From NCBI GenBank assembly GCA_002297365.1, contig DBKT01000009.1, forward strand, positions 60,345-124,344: 64,000 nucleotides of DNA, written 5' to 3'. Each line of letters starts with the position of its first letter. The first letter of the stretch is position 1. This DNA is from Caryophanales bacterium UBA743 (lineage in GTDB: Bacteria > Bacillota_I > Bacilli_A > RFN20 > CAG-826). Shown here in pieces: positions 46,275-54,504 of the stretch. The notes under the pieces were generated by a model. That model saw only the letters and a program-made list of their open reading frames with translations. It did no database searches and was not told the origin of the DNA. A program made the translations under genes and the position numbers.

Positions 46275-46303
46275 ATTATAAGGCCACATAAGGTATTTAA
46301 CAA
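46275..46303 (-). promoter_or_regulatory. valS promoter
   Basis: TTGTTA, 17 bp, TATAAT on the minus strand, just past the stop of the upstream phosphatase-superfamily gene. Confidence 0.7.
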
Positions 46304-46306
46304 CCT

Positions 46307-47437
46307 TCAAAGATTATAAAAAGACAGAGCGATTTCCCTTTCTTCTTTGCTTTCTCCAGCATGATGCGCTTTAAGAAAAGCTTTCTTCTTTGCGGCCTGT
46401 TTGGAGTTCCAAAGGACGTTTTTTCCGATAGCAATAGCAATGAAGTCACCGATAAATTCTTGGAAATGGGGGTTTTCTTCACCAAGACCAAAGACGTTCT
46501 CTTCCAAAACTTCTTCTTTTGATAGAAGAACGAAATCCGGATAGTACCTCATGAAAAGAGAGGAGAATTCTTCTTTTTTGCTCTTTTTCACAAAGAAAGC
46601 CGCGTTCCTTCCTTCTAAAGAAATGGGCAAAGAGAGGCAATCGAGCAAGTCCGGGTGAAGAGCGATGTCCTGGTAGCGCACATCGATAAGGCCGTGATCA
46701 GCCATGGTGATGAGAAGAACATCCGGGTTCTCTCTCACGAATTGCCGGACCATTTTATTGATTTTGCGAAATTCATTCCAAACGAAGAGGGATTTCACGC
46801 CATATTGATGCATTTCTTTGTCTGGATGGGGGGTATAGGAATAAAGGAACTCTCCGCCGTTTTTGAAAAAAGAAGTCGCGTGCTGAGCCATTTCCTTATA
46901 ATCCTTCGGGGCTTTTTCTCCACCGAGGGGATAAAGATATTCCAATTTGGCATTCACGCCTTTTTCTTTCATTAGGACGTCGATTTTCCTAAGCGGGCAA
47001 TAATGGTCGAAGAAATGACTCCCATCATGGTAAAAATCCACTTTTTCGCCCGTTAAATCATTCGTGTCAAGAAAAACGCAAAGAGGGAAATGAAGGCTAG
47101 GGACATACTGACTCCAGCCAATCCAGCCATTTTCCTTAGGCCATTTTCCCGTTAAAAAGGCGTTTGTAGCCGCAACGGTCGTAGGAGGATTCGTCGAAGA
47201 AATGACGCATTTTTGATGAGATAGAAGATATTTGTTCGTCCAAGGGAAAAGGGAAATGTTGTATTTTCCCGCGCCATCGAAAAGAAAAACGCAAACTTTC
47301 CTATGCCCTTCCAAAAGAGAATCGATTTCCGGATCGCTTTGATGAAAAGGCTCGACATGGAAGTGTTTCAAAAGAGAGGAAGAGAAACCCACAAGGCTCT
47401 TTTCTCTGTCAAAGATTTCTGAAGGCAAGTTTTTCAT
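46307..47437 (-). CDS. alkaline-phosphatase-superfamily phosphodiesterase/pyrophosphatase
   Basis: 376 aa. The metal and nucleophile pattern of the nucleotide pyrophosphatase/phosphodiesterase branch is visible: VFLFDGAGKYNI, STNPPTTVAATNAFLTG (nucleophile Thr), PHPDKEMHQYG (metal Asp/His) and MADHGLIDV. No signal peptide is seen, so it is cytoplasmic; the substrate is unknown. The ATG at 47437 is preferred because TATCAT with TTGCAA 16 bp upstream ends 8 nt before it. Confidence 0.8.
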   Translation of the reverse strand: MKNLPSEIFDREKSLVGFSSSLLKHFHVEPFHQSDPEIDSLLEGHRKVCVFLFDGAGKYNISLFPWTNKYLLSHQKCVISSTNPPTTVAATNAFLTGKWPKENGWIGWSQYVPSLHFPLCVFLDTNDLTGEKVDFYHDGSHFFDHYCPLRKIDVLMKEKGVNAKLEYLYPLGGEKAPKDYKEMAQHATSFFKNGGEFLYSYTPHPDKEMHQYGVKSLFVWNEFRKINKMVRQFVRENPDVLLITMADHGLIDVRYQDIALHPDLLDCLSLPISLEGRNAAFFVKKSKKEEFSSLFMRYYPDFVLLSKEEVLEENVFGLGEENPHFQEFIGDFIAIAIGKNVLWNSKQAAKKKAFLKAHHAGESKEEREIALSFYNL

Positions 47438-47445
47438 AACGCTCA

Positions 47446-47473
47446 ATGATAGTTGAAACGAGCCGTTTTGCAA
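47446..47473 (-). promoter_or_regulatory. promoter of the phosphodiesterase gene, leaderless
   Basis: TTGCAA, 16 bp, TATCAT, then 8 nt to ATG 47437 on the minus strand, with no Shine-Dalgarno sequence. Confidence 0.55.
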
Positions 47474-47487
47474 GAAAAAAGAAAGCT

Positions 47488-48048
47488 CTATTTCAAAAAA
47501 GAGGCGATTTTAGCGCGCAAAAGGTCGGGTTTGTTTTTCTTCGAAGAAAGCAGCACATCCATCCCGGCATATCTTTTTTTCGCCAAAGCGATATCGGATT
47601 GCTTCGCTAAATCGGATTTCGTCAAAACCAAAAGAGTTGGCACTCCTTCTTCTTTTAAATGCTCAAGCAGCATCGCATCCTCTTCGGAAGCCTCTCTTCG
47701 AGAATCGATAAGAAAGACGCAGCCTTTCAAAAAAGGGTTATGGAAATAATCTTCCATCATCCTGGCAAAAGAAACGTCTTCCTTATTTCCATAAGACGTA
47801 AAACCATATCCAGGAGAATCAACAAGGTAAAAAGAATTATCAATCAAAAAATAATTCAAATAACGGGTTTTCCCTGCGTTTTTGGAAGAGAAGGCGATCT
47901 TTTGCCCCGTTAAAGTGTTGATCAAAGAAGATTTCCCGACGTTCGATTTCCCGACAAAGACGATTTCTTTGAGATTGTCTTTCGGGCGGAAGCTCTTATT
48001 TGGAGCCGAGAGAATATATTTCGCGTTTTGAAATTTAATGATGGCCAT
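47488..48048 (-). CDS. engB: ribosome biogenesis GTPase EngB/YsxC
   Basis: 186 aa. GTPase of 50S assembly. G1 FVGKSNVGKSSLIN, G3 LVDSPGYGFTSYG, G4 VLTKSDLA. TATAAT ends 6 nt before ATG 48048 and there is no Shine-Dalgarno sequence; an in-frame TTG two codons upstream is within the spacer. The lon-engB order is that of Bacillus. Confidence 0.95.
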   Translation of the reverse strand: MAIIKFQNAKYILSAPNKSFRPKDNLKEIVFVGKSNVGKSSLINTLTGQKIAFSSKNAGKTRYLNYFLIDNSFYLVDSPGYGFTSYGNKEDVSFARMMEDYFHNPFLKGCVFLIDSRREASEEDAMLLEHLKEEGVPTLLVLTKSDLAKQSDIALAKKRYAGMDVLLSSKKNKPDLLRAKIASFLK

Positions 48049-48054
48049 GCTCAA

Positions 48055-48060
48055 ATTATA
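48055..48060 (-). promoter_or_regulatory. -10 box of engB, leaderless
   Basis: TATAAT on the minus strand, 6 nt before ATG 48048; the region upstream is the lon terminator. Confidence 0.5.
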
Positions 48061-48062
48061 GC

Positions 48063-48102
48063 AAAAAGAAAAGAGAAACCCCTATGTGGAATTTCTCTTT
48101 TT
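48063..48102 (-). terminator. intrinsic terminator after lon
   Basis: On the minus strand AAAAGAGAAA pairs with TTTCTCTTTT and is followed by CTTTTT. Confidence 0.75.
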
Positions 48103-48105
48103 CCT

Positions 48106-50460
48106 TTAGGCTTTATTGTTCTCTGTTTCGAAGACAAACGGCAAGGCGTCATCGACACATTTCATAAAATGAATCGTGAGGCCTTTCTTGACTTCTTCTG
48201 GGAGCTCATCCACATCTTTTTTATTCTCCTCGGGAACCAAAATCGTTTTGATTCCGCTACGGAGAGCAGCTAAGGATTTCTCTCTTAAACCGCCAATCGG
48301 AAGGGCTTTGCCGCGTAAGGTGACTTCGCCTGTCATGGCCACGTTGTTATTCACGGGTTTCCCAGAAAGGGAAGAAATAATGGCGCAGGTGATGGCGACG
48401 CCGGCACTCGGTCCGTCTTTTGGCACAGCTCCTTCAGGGAAATGGAGGTGAATGTCGTTCTTTTCGAACATTTCTTCGGGTATGCCGTATTTGTCGGCAT
48501 TCGCCCGAACATAATCAAGAGCGATCATGCAGCTTTCCTTCATGATGTCCTTAAGGTTGCCTGTCAAGACAAGTTGACCCTTGCCATGGAAATGGGTCGC
48601 TTCAATCGGCAAGATATCTCCGCCAAATTCTGTATAAGCCAAGCCAGTGACCACTCCTACTTGAGGTTCTTTCTCTTTCTTCGTGTCTTCAAAAATCTCT
48701 ACGCCGAGGTATTTTTTCACTTGCTCAGCATCAACTTGGATAGGACGAGGAAGAGATGGGTTCTTAATGAGCTCGACAATGGCTTTTCTGCAGCATGATG
48801 CCACAAGTCTTTCGAGTTCACGGACGCCTGCCTCACGAGTGTAGAATTCAATCATCTCGCGGATTCCTTCTTCTTTGAAAAGGATATCCCCTTCTTTCAG
48901 ACCGTTGGCTTTCATTTGCTTTGGAATTAAGAAATCCGCGGCAATTTTTAGCTTTTCAATCTCCGTATAAGAAGGAACTTCAATTAATTCCAGACGGTCT
49001 CTTAATGGAGCCGGAACGTTCTCAAGGTAGTTGGCAGTTGCGATAAAAAGAACGTTTGAAAGGTCATAAGGTTCTTCAAGGAAGTTATCATTGAAGGCGA
49101 AATTCTGTTCCGGGTCAAGCACTTCAAGAAGAGCGCTAGAGGGATCGCCGCGATAATTCGCCCCGCCGACTTTATCGATTTCATCGAGCAAGAAGACTGG
49201 GTTTACCGTTCCAGCGCGGGTCATTCCTTGAATGATTCTTCCAGGAAGGGCGCCAACATAGGTTCTTCTATGGCCTCGGATTTCCGCTTCATCGGAAACG
49301 CCACCGAGAGAACATTTGTAGAATTTTCTCCCCAAAGCTTGGGCAATTGATTTCGCTAAGGAAGTTTTACCGCATCCTGGCGGGCCATAAAAGCAAAGAA
49401 TTGGGGCCTTTAAAGTGCCTGTCGCTTGCTTGACTGCAAGATATTCGATGATTCTCTTTTTGACTTTCTCGAGGCCGAAATGGTTCTCATCTAAGATTTT
49501 CTGGACATTGGCCAAATCGTCATTGTCATCCGTTCTTTGATACCACGGAACGTTAATCAAAGTCTGAATGTAATTCAAAATCAAGGAGCTTTCAAGAGAG
49601 CCGTCTGGCATCATTTCCATGCGATGAAGCTCGTTCTTAATCTTTGCTTTGACGTTATCGGGATAGGGATTCTTTTCAAGTTTGGCCTTGATGGCATCCA
49701 CATCGTTTACGCCAGCCCCTTCCCCTAGCTCATCCTTGATGGCTTTCATCTTTTCGCGAAGGAAATATTCCTTTTGGGATTTTTCGGCTCTTTCGCGAAC
49801 GGTCTCATCTAGTTTTTGCTCGATTTGGGTGATTTGTTTTTGCTCGTCCAAAAGGCGGAGCAAAATCTTTAAGCGCTCATTGGTGTTTCTTTCGGCTAGA
49901 AGCGCGATTTTATCCGCGACGCGAAAATCCAAATATTGGGCAATCGTATCCACGACATTTCCGACAGAATCACCGTTTTGCAAAGATGTTAACGTGTTTT
50001 TGACCACGTTGGGATTCATAAAGTTCGATGTAGACAAAGACTGAGAAAGCTTTGCGATAAGCTGAAGCTCCTCATTCGCATCCCCTTCTTCATCCTCGAG
50101 AATGTCTCCATCAGCGACATAGCTCCCGTTTTCAAAACGAATATTGGAAAGAAGAACGCGTCTTGACCCGATCAAACGGGCCTTGATGCTATCATCTTTC
50201 TCACTGCTATAGACAATGCGGCATAGTGTCGCGGTCTCAAATACATCATCGGGAATTTTGATGTCGTCTTTATCCGCATCTTTTTGGCAACCGACAAAGA
50301 GAAGGCTGTTAGAATTTGCCTTTGCTTGGCGGATTGCTTCTTTTGAATACGGACGGCCCGCATCCACGGCCTCATTCATATTCGGATAAACGACCAAACC
50401 TTTGGTAATCAGGAAAGGGAGAGTTAACGGTTGTTTTTCATTGGGAGTTTTATCTTCCAT
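48106..50460 (-). CDS. lon: ATP-dependent protease Lon
   Basis: 784 aa LonA. N-terminal substrate domain with coiled-coil, AAA+ domain with CFYGPPGCGKTSLA and VFLLDEIDKVG, and the protease domain with the Ser of PKDGPSAGVAIT and its Lys partner in GLREKSLAALRSG. It degrades misfolded and regulatory proteins. AAGGAGG precedes ATG. A CIRCE element overlaps its promoter, so heat-shock control by HrcA is likely. Confidence 0.97.
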   Translation of the reverse strand: MEDKTPNEKQPLTLPFLITKGLVVYPNMNEAVDAGRPYSKEAIRQAKANSNSLLFVGCQKDADKDDIKIPDDVFETATLCRIVYSSEKDDSIKARLIGSRRVLLSNIRFENGSYVADGDILEDEEGDANEELQLIAKLSQSLSTSNFMNPNVVKNTLTSLQNGDSVGNVVDTIAQYLDFRVADKIALLAERNTNERLKILLRLLDEQKQITQIEQKLDETVRERAEKSQKEYFLREKMKAIKDELGEGAGVNDVDAIKAKLEKNPYPDNVKAKIKNELHRMEMMPDGSLESSLILNYIQTLINVPWYQRTDDNDDLANVQKILDENHFGLEKVKKRIIEYLAVKQATGTLKAPILCFYGPPGCGKTSLAKSIAQALGRKFYKCSLGGVSDEAEIRGHRRTYVGALPGRIIQGMTRAGTVNPVFLLDEIDKVGGANYRGDPSSALLEVLDPEQNFAFNDNFLEEPYDLSNVLFIATANYLENVPAPLRDRLELIEVPSYTEIEKLKIAADFLIPKQMKANGLKEGDILFKEEGIREMIEFYTREAGVRELERLVASCCRKAIVELIKNPSLPRPIQVDAEQVKKYLGVEIFEDTKKEKEPQVGVVTGLAYTEFGGDILPIEATHFHGKGQLVLTGNLKDIMKESCMIALDYVRANADKYGIPEEMFEKNDIHLHFPEGAVPKDGPSAGVAITCAIISSLSGKPVNNNVAMTGEVTLRGKALPIGGLREKSLAALRSGIKTILVPEENKKDVDELPEEVKKGLTIHFMKCVDDALPFVFETENNKA

Positions 50461-50488
50461 GTTTCATACCTCCTTTTTTGCAATGATA

Positions 50489-50516
50489 ATTATAGGATTC
50501 CTTTTAGCACTGTCAA
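50489..50516 (-). promoter_or_regulatory. lon promoter
   Basis: A consensus promoter on the minus strand: TTGACA, 16 bp, TATAAT. The -35 lies inside the CIRCE element. Confidence 0.8.
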
Positions 50517-50530
50517 ATGTTAAGTGCTAA
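50504..50530. promoter_or_regulatory. CIRCE operator (HrcA) upstream of lon
   Basis: TTAGCACTG, 9 bp, AAGTGCTAA. This matches the CIRCE consensus (TTAGCACTC-N9-GAGTGCTAA) at all but the innermost base of each arm. It covers the -35 box of lon. Confidence 0.85.
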
Positions 50531-50534
50531 TTTA

Positions 50535-50566
50535 ACAAAAATAAGGCAGAATTTCTTCCGCCTTAT
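50535..50566 (-). terminator. intrinsic terminator after tig
   Basis: ATAAGGCGGAA pairs with TTCTGCCTTAT (one G-T pair) on the minus strand, then TTTTTG. Confidence 0.85.
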
Positions 50567-50586
50567 CGATTTTTATTTAAAAGAGA

Positions 50587-52035
50587 CTATTTCTCTTCCG
50601 CTTTTTTAGCAGGGGCTTTCTTGGCAGCGGTTTTCTTTCCTGCGGCAGAGGCTTTCTTCACAGGAGTTTTTTCAGGAGAAGCTTCTTTTTCTTCGGTTTT
50701 TTCCGCTTTTGGAGCTTCTTCTTTTAATTCGGTTGCCCCTTCTTTCTTCTGAGCGTTACTCATGATGAACTCACGGACTTTACGATCGGTGATTTGGCCA
50801 CGGAAATCTTCTAAGTTCTTATTGATGATGCTTCTCACCTCTTCTTCTTTCATCTTATACTGCTCAGCCATCTTCTTGATTTCCTCGTCGATATCTTTAT
50901 CGGTGGCGGTCAAATTCTCTTTGACTCCGATTTCATGAAGGACCAAGAAATTCTTGATGTTATTTTCAGCGTTAAGGTGATAGGTCTTATGAAGGTCTTC
51001 CGCTTTGGCACCGGTGATTTCTAAGTATTGTTCGTAGGTTAAGCCATTGGATTCAATCTGTTTCTTTAGATTTTCCTCCATTTGGTGAGCCTCGTTTTCG
51101 ATAACGGCTGGATCGATCACAAAGGTAGAATTCTTGACGATTTCGCCAACAAGCTCGTTATAGAAAGCGTTTTCGGATTCTTGAACCTTTTTGGCAAGAA
51201 GGTTTTTCTTCTCGTAATCTTTTAAGCCATCAACGGTGGCAACATCTTTAATGGCGAGATCCTTAACGGCTTCATCATTGAGTTCAGGGATTTGCTTTTC
51301 CTTAACTTCATGCATGGTGATTTTGAAAGTCGCTTCTTTGCCGGCAAGCTCTTTGACATAGTTTTCTGGGAAGGTGACTTTGATTTCTTTCTTATCGCCA
51401 TCTTTCATGCCAACGAGTTGCTCTTCAAAACCTGGGATGAATTGATGGGAACCGAGTTCAAGGCTGTAATTATTGGCTTGTCCGCCATCAAATGGAGCGA
51501 GTTTGCCATTTTCGTCAGCAAGATATCCATCGAAATCAATGAGGGTCGTATCGCCCATTTGAGCAGGACGTTCAGTAACGACTAATTCAGCATTGTCTTT
51601 CAAAAGGTCGTCAATTGCTTTGTTGACTTCATCGTCCGTGACTTTTGGAGCGGCTTTGCTGGCTTTTAAGCCTTTATATTCGCCAAGAGTGACCTCCGGA
51701 AGAAGAACGACGGTGTAAACCAATTCCAATTCGTCCTTGGAAAGCTTGGTGACATTCACTTGCGGACGATACATCGGTTGGATCTTTTCTTCGGTGATTA
51801 CGTTGGCGAAGACAGGCGTCAAGACATCGTCGATGGCTTCGTTCCAAACGGCTTCTTGGTTGATTCTTTCTTCAATGAGCTTGCGTGGGGCTTTGCCTGG
51901 GCGGAAGCCTGGGACATTCACTTTGCTCGCGGTCTTTTTGAATGCTTTTTCTTGAGCATTTGCCCAAAGTTCTTTGTCGACGTCAACGACTAATTTGACG
52001 CGGCTTGGGCTGATTTTTTCAACTGTGTGTTTCAT
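50587..52035 (-). CDS. tig: trigger factor with basic C-terminal tail
   Basis: 482 aa. N-terminal ribosome-binding domain with the signature VNVPGFRPGKAPRKLIEERI, FKBP-type peptidyl-prolyl isomerase domain (about residues 150-240), C-terminal chaperone arms. Residues about 428-482 add a low-complexity Glu/Lys then Lys/Ala-rich tail (KKTAAKKAPAKKAEEK) like histone H1, beyond the normal end. The start follows GAGGTATTC. The usual clpX between tig and lon is missing. Confidence 0.95.
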   Translation of the reverse strand: MKHTVEKISPSRVKLVVDVDKELWANAQEKAFKKTASKVNVPGFRPGKAPRKLIEERINQEAVWNEAIDDVLTPVFANVITEEKIQPMYRPQVNVTKLSKDELELVYTVVLLPEVTLGEYKGLKASKAAPKVTDDEVNKAIDDLLKDNAELVVTERPAQMGDTTLIDFDGYLADENGKLAPFDGGQANNYSLELGSHQFIPGFEEQLVGMKDGDKKEIKVTFPENYVKELAGKEATFKITMHEVKEKQIPELNDEAVKDLAIKDVATVDGLKDYEKKNLLAKKVQESENAFYNELVGEIVKNSTFVIDPAVIENEAHQMEENLKKQIESNGLTYEQYLEITGAKAEDLHKTYHLNAENNIKNFLVLHEIGVKENLTATDKDIDEEIKKMAEQYKMKEEEVRSIINKNLEDFRGQITDRKVREFIMSNAQKKEGATELKEEAPKAEKTEEKEASPEKTPVKKASAAGKKTAAKKAPAKKAEEK

Positions 52036-52142
52036 ATAATTGAATACCTCAATCTATTTTGCTAATCGCAACGTGCTCTAGTTTACCCTATCTTTAGATA
52101 CTTTCCAAACGAAAAACGTTAAAAAGGCGAAAAAAGAGCGTC

Positions 52143-53072
52143 CTAGACCTTCATTTGTTCTGCCTTTTTCAAAATGAGGGAGACCTCTTTTTTTAGGGTT
52201 TCCACCTCTTCTTTAGGAAGAGAACGCTCTTTCAAAAACGCGTCTTCATCAAACGATGATTGAAGATATTCGTGTGATAAAATGACGAAACATGCAAAGA
52301 TGTTTTCCAAAGAAGACGCATCGAATATGGAGAGGGGGTATAATTCAAACATATAGTTATTTAGCAAGGTGGTCGCAATATGGAACATAGAAGGGTCTTT
52401 CATTTCTTTTTGCAGCATAGCCACTAATGTTTTTGCCTTTTCCTCCTCAAATGGCAAAAGGAATTTGCAAGGAATTATATGAAAATCATCCCCATTTTTT
52501 CGAAAAGACACTTCCGATGGGTATTTTGCTTTCACGAGCAACATAAATCCGTATGTTTTGACGATATTTGACGAAGATGTTTTCAACATCTCTAACAAGC
52601 TAGGCGCATAATAAATCGTCTTCGCGTCGTTAAAAGAAGATAGCAAAGACATCACTTCGTAAGTATCTTTTGGGTGAAGGAGACTCTCCCGCACCTCTTC
52701 TTCGGAATAATTTTTCTTTAAAGAGGATTGCCTTTCGTTATAGCGGATTCTTTGGGGGAGGGAACGTAGATATTCCTCCACTTCTTGGGAAACGTATGGC
52801 AAGGAAGAATAATATTTCTCATCCTCGTAAGCTTCATCGAACTCCTCTAAAAGAAAACGCAATTCAAAATTTGCTTTCAAACATTTTAAAGGGGAATCCT
52901 TCCAAAGAATATCTTTGTGTTTTTCGACAATTTCCATGGCCTCTTTCGCTTTCCCTAAGCCCAAATAAGCGGAAATCCTGCAAAAAAGAGCGGAAGGCTC
53001 TTTGCTTCCTTGACTTAAATCCAGAACCAACTGATATTCTTTTCTATCAAGCAACGTGACTAAATTATCCAT
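52143..53072 (-). CDS. TPR-like repeat protein of unknown function
   Basis: 309 aa, not assigned to a characterised family. The N-terminal 90 residues look like TPR helices (YQLVLDLSQGSKEPSALFC, AYLGLGKAKEAMEIV). The rest is alpha-helical and acidic, with YAPSLLEMLKTSSSNIVKTY in the middle. It resembles the TPR-like uncharacterised proteins common in Bacilli and Mollicutes. No signal peptide. ATG 53072 is preferred; TAAAAT ends 7 nt before it. It is divergent from a lipoprotein gene. Confidence 0.7.
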   Translation of the reverse strand: MDNLVTLLDRKEYQLVLDLSQGSKEPSALFCRISAYLGLGKAKEAMEIVEKHKDILWKDSPLKCLKANFELRFLLEEFDEAYEDEKYYSSLPYVSQEVEEYLRSLPQRIRYNERQSSLKKNYSEEEVRESLLHPKDTYEVMSLLSSFNDAKTIYYAPSLLEMLKTSSSNIVKTYGFMLLVKAKYPSEVSFRKNGDDFHIIPCKFLLPFEEEKAKTLVAMLQKEMKDPSMFHIATTLLNNYMFELYPLSIFDASSLENIFACFVILSHEYLQSSFDEDAFLKERSLPKEEVETLKKEVSLILKKAEQMKV

Positions 53073-53079
53073 AATCGGT

Positions 53080-53085
53080 ATTTTA
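53080..53085 (-). promoter_or_regulatory. -10 box of the TPR-like gene, leaderless
   Basis: TAAAAT on the minus strand, 7 nt before ATG 53072. Confidence 0.35.
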
Positions 53086-53106
53086 GCCTTTCCGAAGAAA
53101 GGGAAA

Positions 53107-53135
53107 AAGACAAATGGAAACAAAACGTTTAAAAT
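53107..53135 (+). promoter_or_regulatory. promoter of the lipoprotein gene, leaderless
   Basis: AAGACA, 17 bp, TAAAAT, then 7 nt to ATG 53143. It lies back to back with the promoter of the TPR-like gene. Confidence 0.4.
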
Positions 53136-53142
53136 ATTTTGG

Positions 53143-53886
53143 ATGAAAAAAAGGCTTTTTCTATTAATCCCTTCGCTTCTCGCACTCTCCTCTTGCCAAA
53201 AAGAAGAGAAAGAAACGACCTACAAAGAAGCGTTAAGCATGCTTAAAAAAATCGACCGCGAGATCAATTACACCCCCCTTACGAACATTCCAAAGAGCTA
53301 CACTCTAAAAGAAACCGTTTCGTCTTATCAAGATGAAGACAAGGTGATCCAAGACGTGACAATCGACCGCGAAATCGATCAAAACAGTCATTATTCTTTC
53401 GTTCGAATCAAAGGGAAATACGGCAATAAGCTCTATTTCCATGAGAATTGGACCTACGTTAACAAAGATAAGAATGTGACTTGCAATTATTTGAATTACG
53501 AGGAAGATGGCAAGCTTGTCAACAAACGTTATCGCGAAGAAAGCAAACGAAATCTAAAAAGCTGGGAGACTTTCGCTTCAAAAGACATCAAAGAGATGCA
53601 ACGTCTTTACGCTCAGATGGCAAAAGAGTTCTACGTTTCGATCTCATCGATGGACGGGGAGATTGTTTCCGGAGAGTATTATTCCGATTCGGTCGGCTCT
53701 TTGAAAATTTCCGTGAGCAATGAAAAAGAAAGCTATTCTTGCGAATTTCAAAATTATTGGTTTACAAGCGGATATAGCGAAAACAAAGAAAAAGGGACGT
53801 TTTATGGCGCAAGCGTCTCTTGGAATCATTGCGATATCTCCTTGCCAAATTTGGATTTCTATCCCCTTTCGGAGAAGATTTCCTGA
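53143..53886 (+). CDS. lineage-specific lipoprotein
   Basis: 247 aa. A lipoprotein signal peptide is clear: MKKRLFLLIPSLLALSS then Cys18 in the lipobox LSSC. The mature protein is hydrophilic and rich in Lys, Glu, Tyr and Ser, with no recognised domain, and is probably anchored outside the membrane. A longer frame starting at 53056 would bury the signal peptide and is rejected. The 3' end overlaps the converging HAD gene by 28 nt. Confidence 0.8.
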   Translation: MKKRLFLLIPSLLALSSCQKEEKETTYKEALSMLKKIDREINYTPLTNIPKSYTLKETVSSYQDEDKVIQDVTIDREIDQNSHYSFVRIKGKYGNKLYFHENWTYVNKDKNVTCNYLNYEEDGKLVNKRYREESKRNLKSWETFASKDIKEMQRLYAQMAKEFYVSISSMDGEIVSGEYYSDSVGSLKISVSNEKESYSCEFQNYWFTSGYSENKEKGTFYGASVSWNHCDISLPNLDFYPLSEKIS

Positions 53887-54503
53887 ACGAGGTCAGGCAA
53901 AGAGGAGAAATCTTTCATTTCTTTGTCTGGATTTTTCGCTTTTCCAAAGCCATATCCCGCATGAATGAAATGGAAGGAGGCCTTTCTCGAGGACAATTCA
54001 TCCCCTTGTGTGTCTCCCACATAAATGCACTCCTCAAGATGGTTTCTTTCCTGAAGGGCTTTCATCGTGATTTCTTTCGGAGCAAGCGTATCACCCCAGC
54101 AAAGATAATCGTCGAAGCAAGAAGAAAGGGCGGTTCCTTCAAGAAAGGCTTCGATATAGCCTTTTTGGGCATTGCTAACAATATATAAAGGATAAAGGCG
54201 ATGGAGTTTCTCCAGCGTTTCTTTCACATGAGGGTATAGTTTACCAGGATGGGAAAGAAGATAGAGGTTTTCTTTTTCCATGCATTCGTTGAGCAAAGGG
54301 AGAACTTCTTCCTCTTTCAAAGATGGCCAAAGTTTCTTTCCAAGTTCGAGCATAGGAAGTCCCATCGCTCCTTTCATTTGCTCTAAAGTGATGAGATAAC
54401 GGCCGTTTTGGTAGTTTTTTAAAACCTCGTTCCATGAGGAAACCACTTCTTCCGAAGAATCCCACAAGGTCCCATCTAAGTCAAAGACGACTCCTCGTTT
54501 CAT
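53859..54503 (-). CDS. HAD-family hydrolase (phosphoglycolate phosphatase-like)
   Basis: 214 aa. Motif I VVFDLDGTLWDSS, cap-domain helices, motif II IVSNAQKGY, motif III lysine in LAPKEITMKAL, and motif IV YVGDTQGDELSSRKA. Substrate unknown. GGAAGG precedes the ATG at 54503, which begins 1 nt after the stop of the zinc-ribbon gene, so the three genes from the SPFH protein onward form one operon. Confidence 0.85.
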   Translation of the reverse strand: MKRGVVFDLDGTLWDSSEEVVSSWNEVLKNYQNGRYLITLEQMKGAMGLPMLELGKKLWPSLKEEEVLPLLNECMEKENLYLLSHPGKLYPHVKETLEKLHRLYPLYIVSNAQKGYIEAFLEGTALSSCFDDYLCWGDTLAPKEITMKALQERNHLEECIYVGDTQGDELSSRKASFHFIHAGYGFGKAKNPDKEMKDFSSLPDLVQEIFSERG

Positions 54504-54504
54504 T

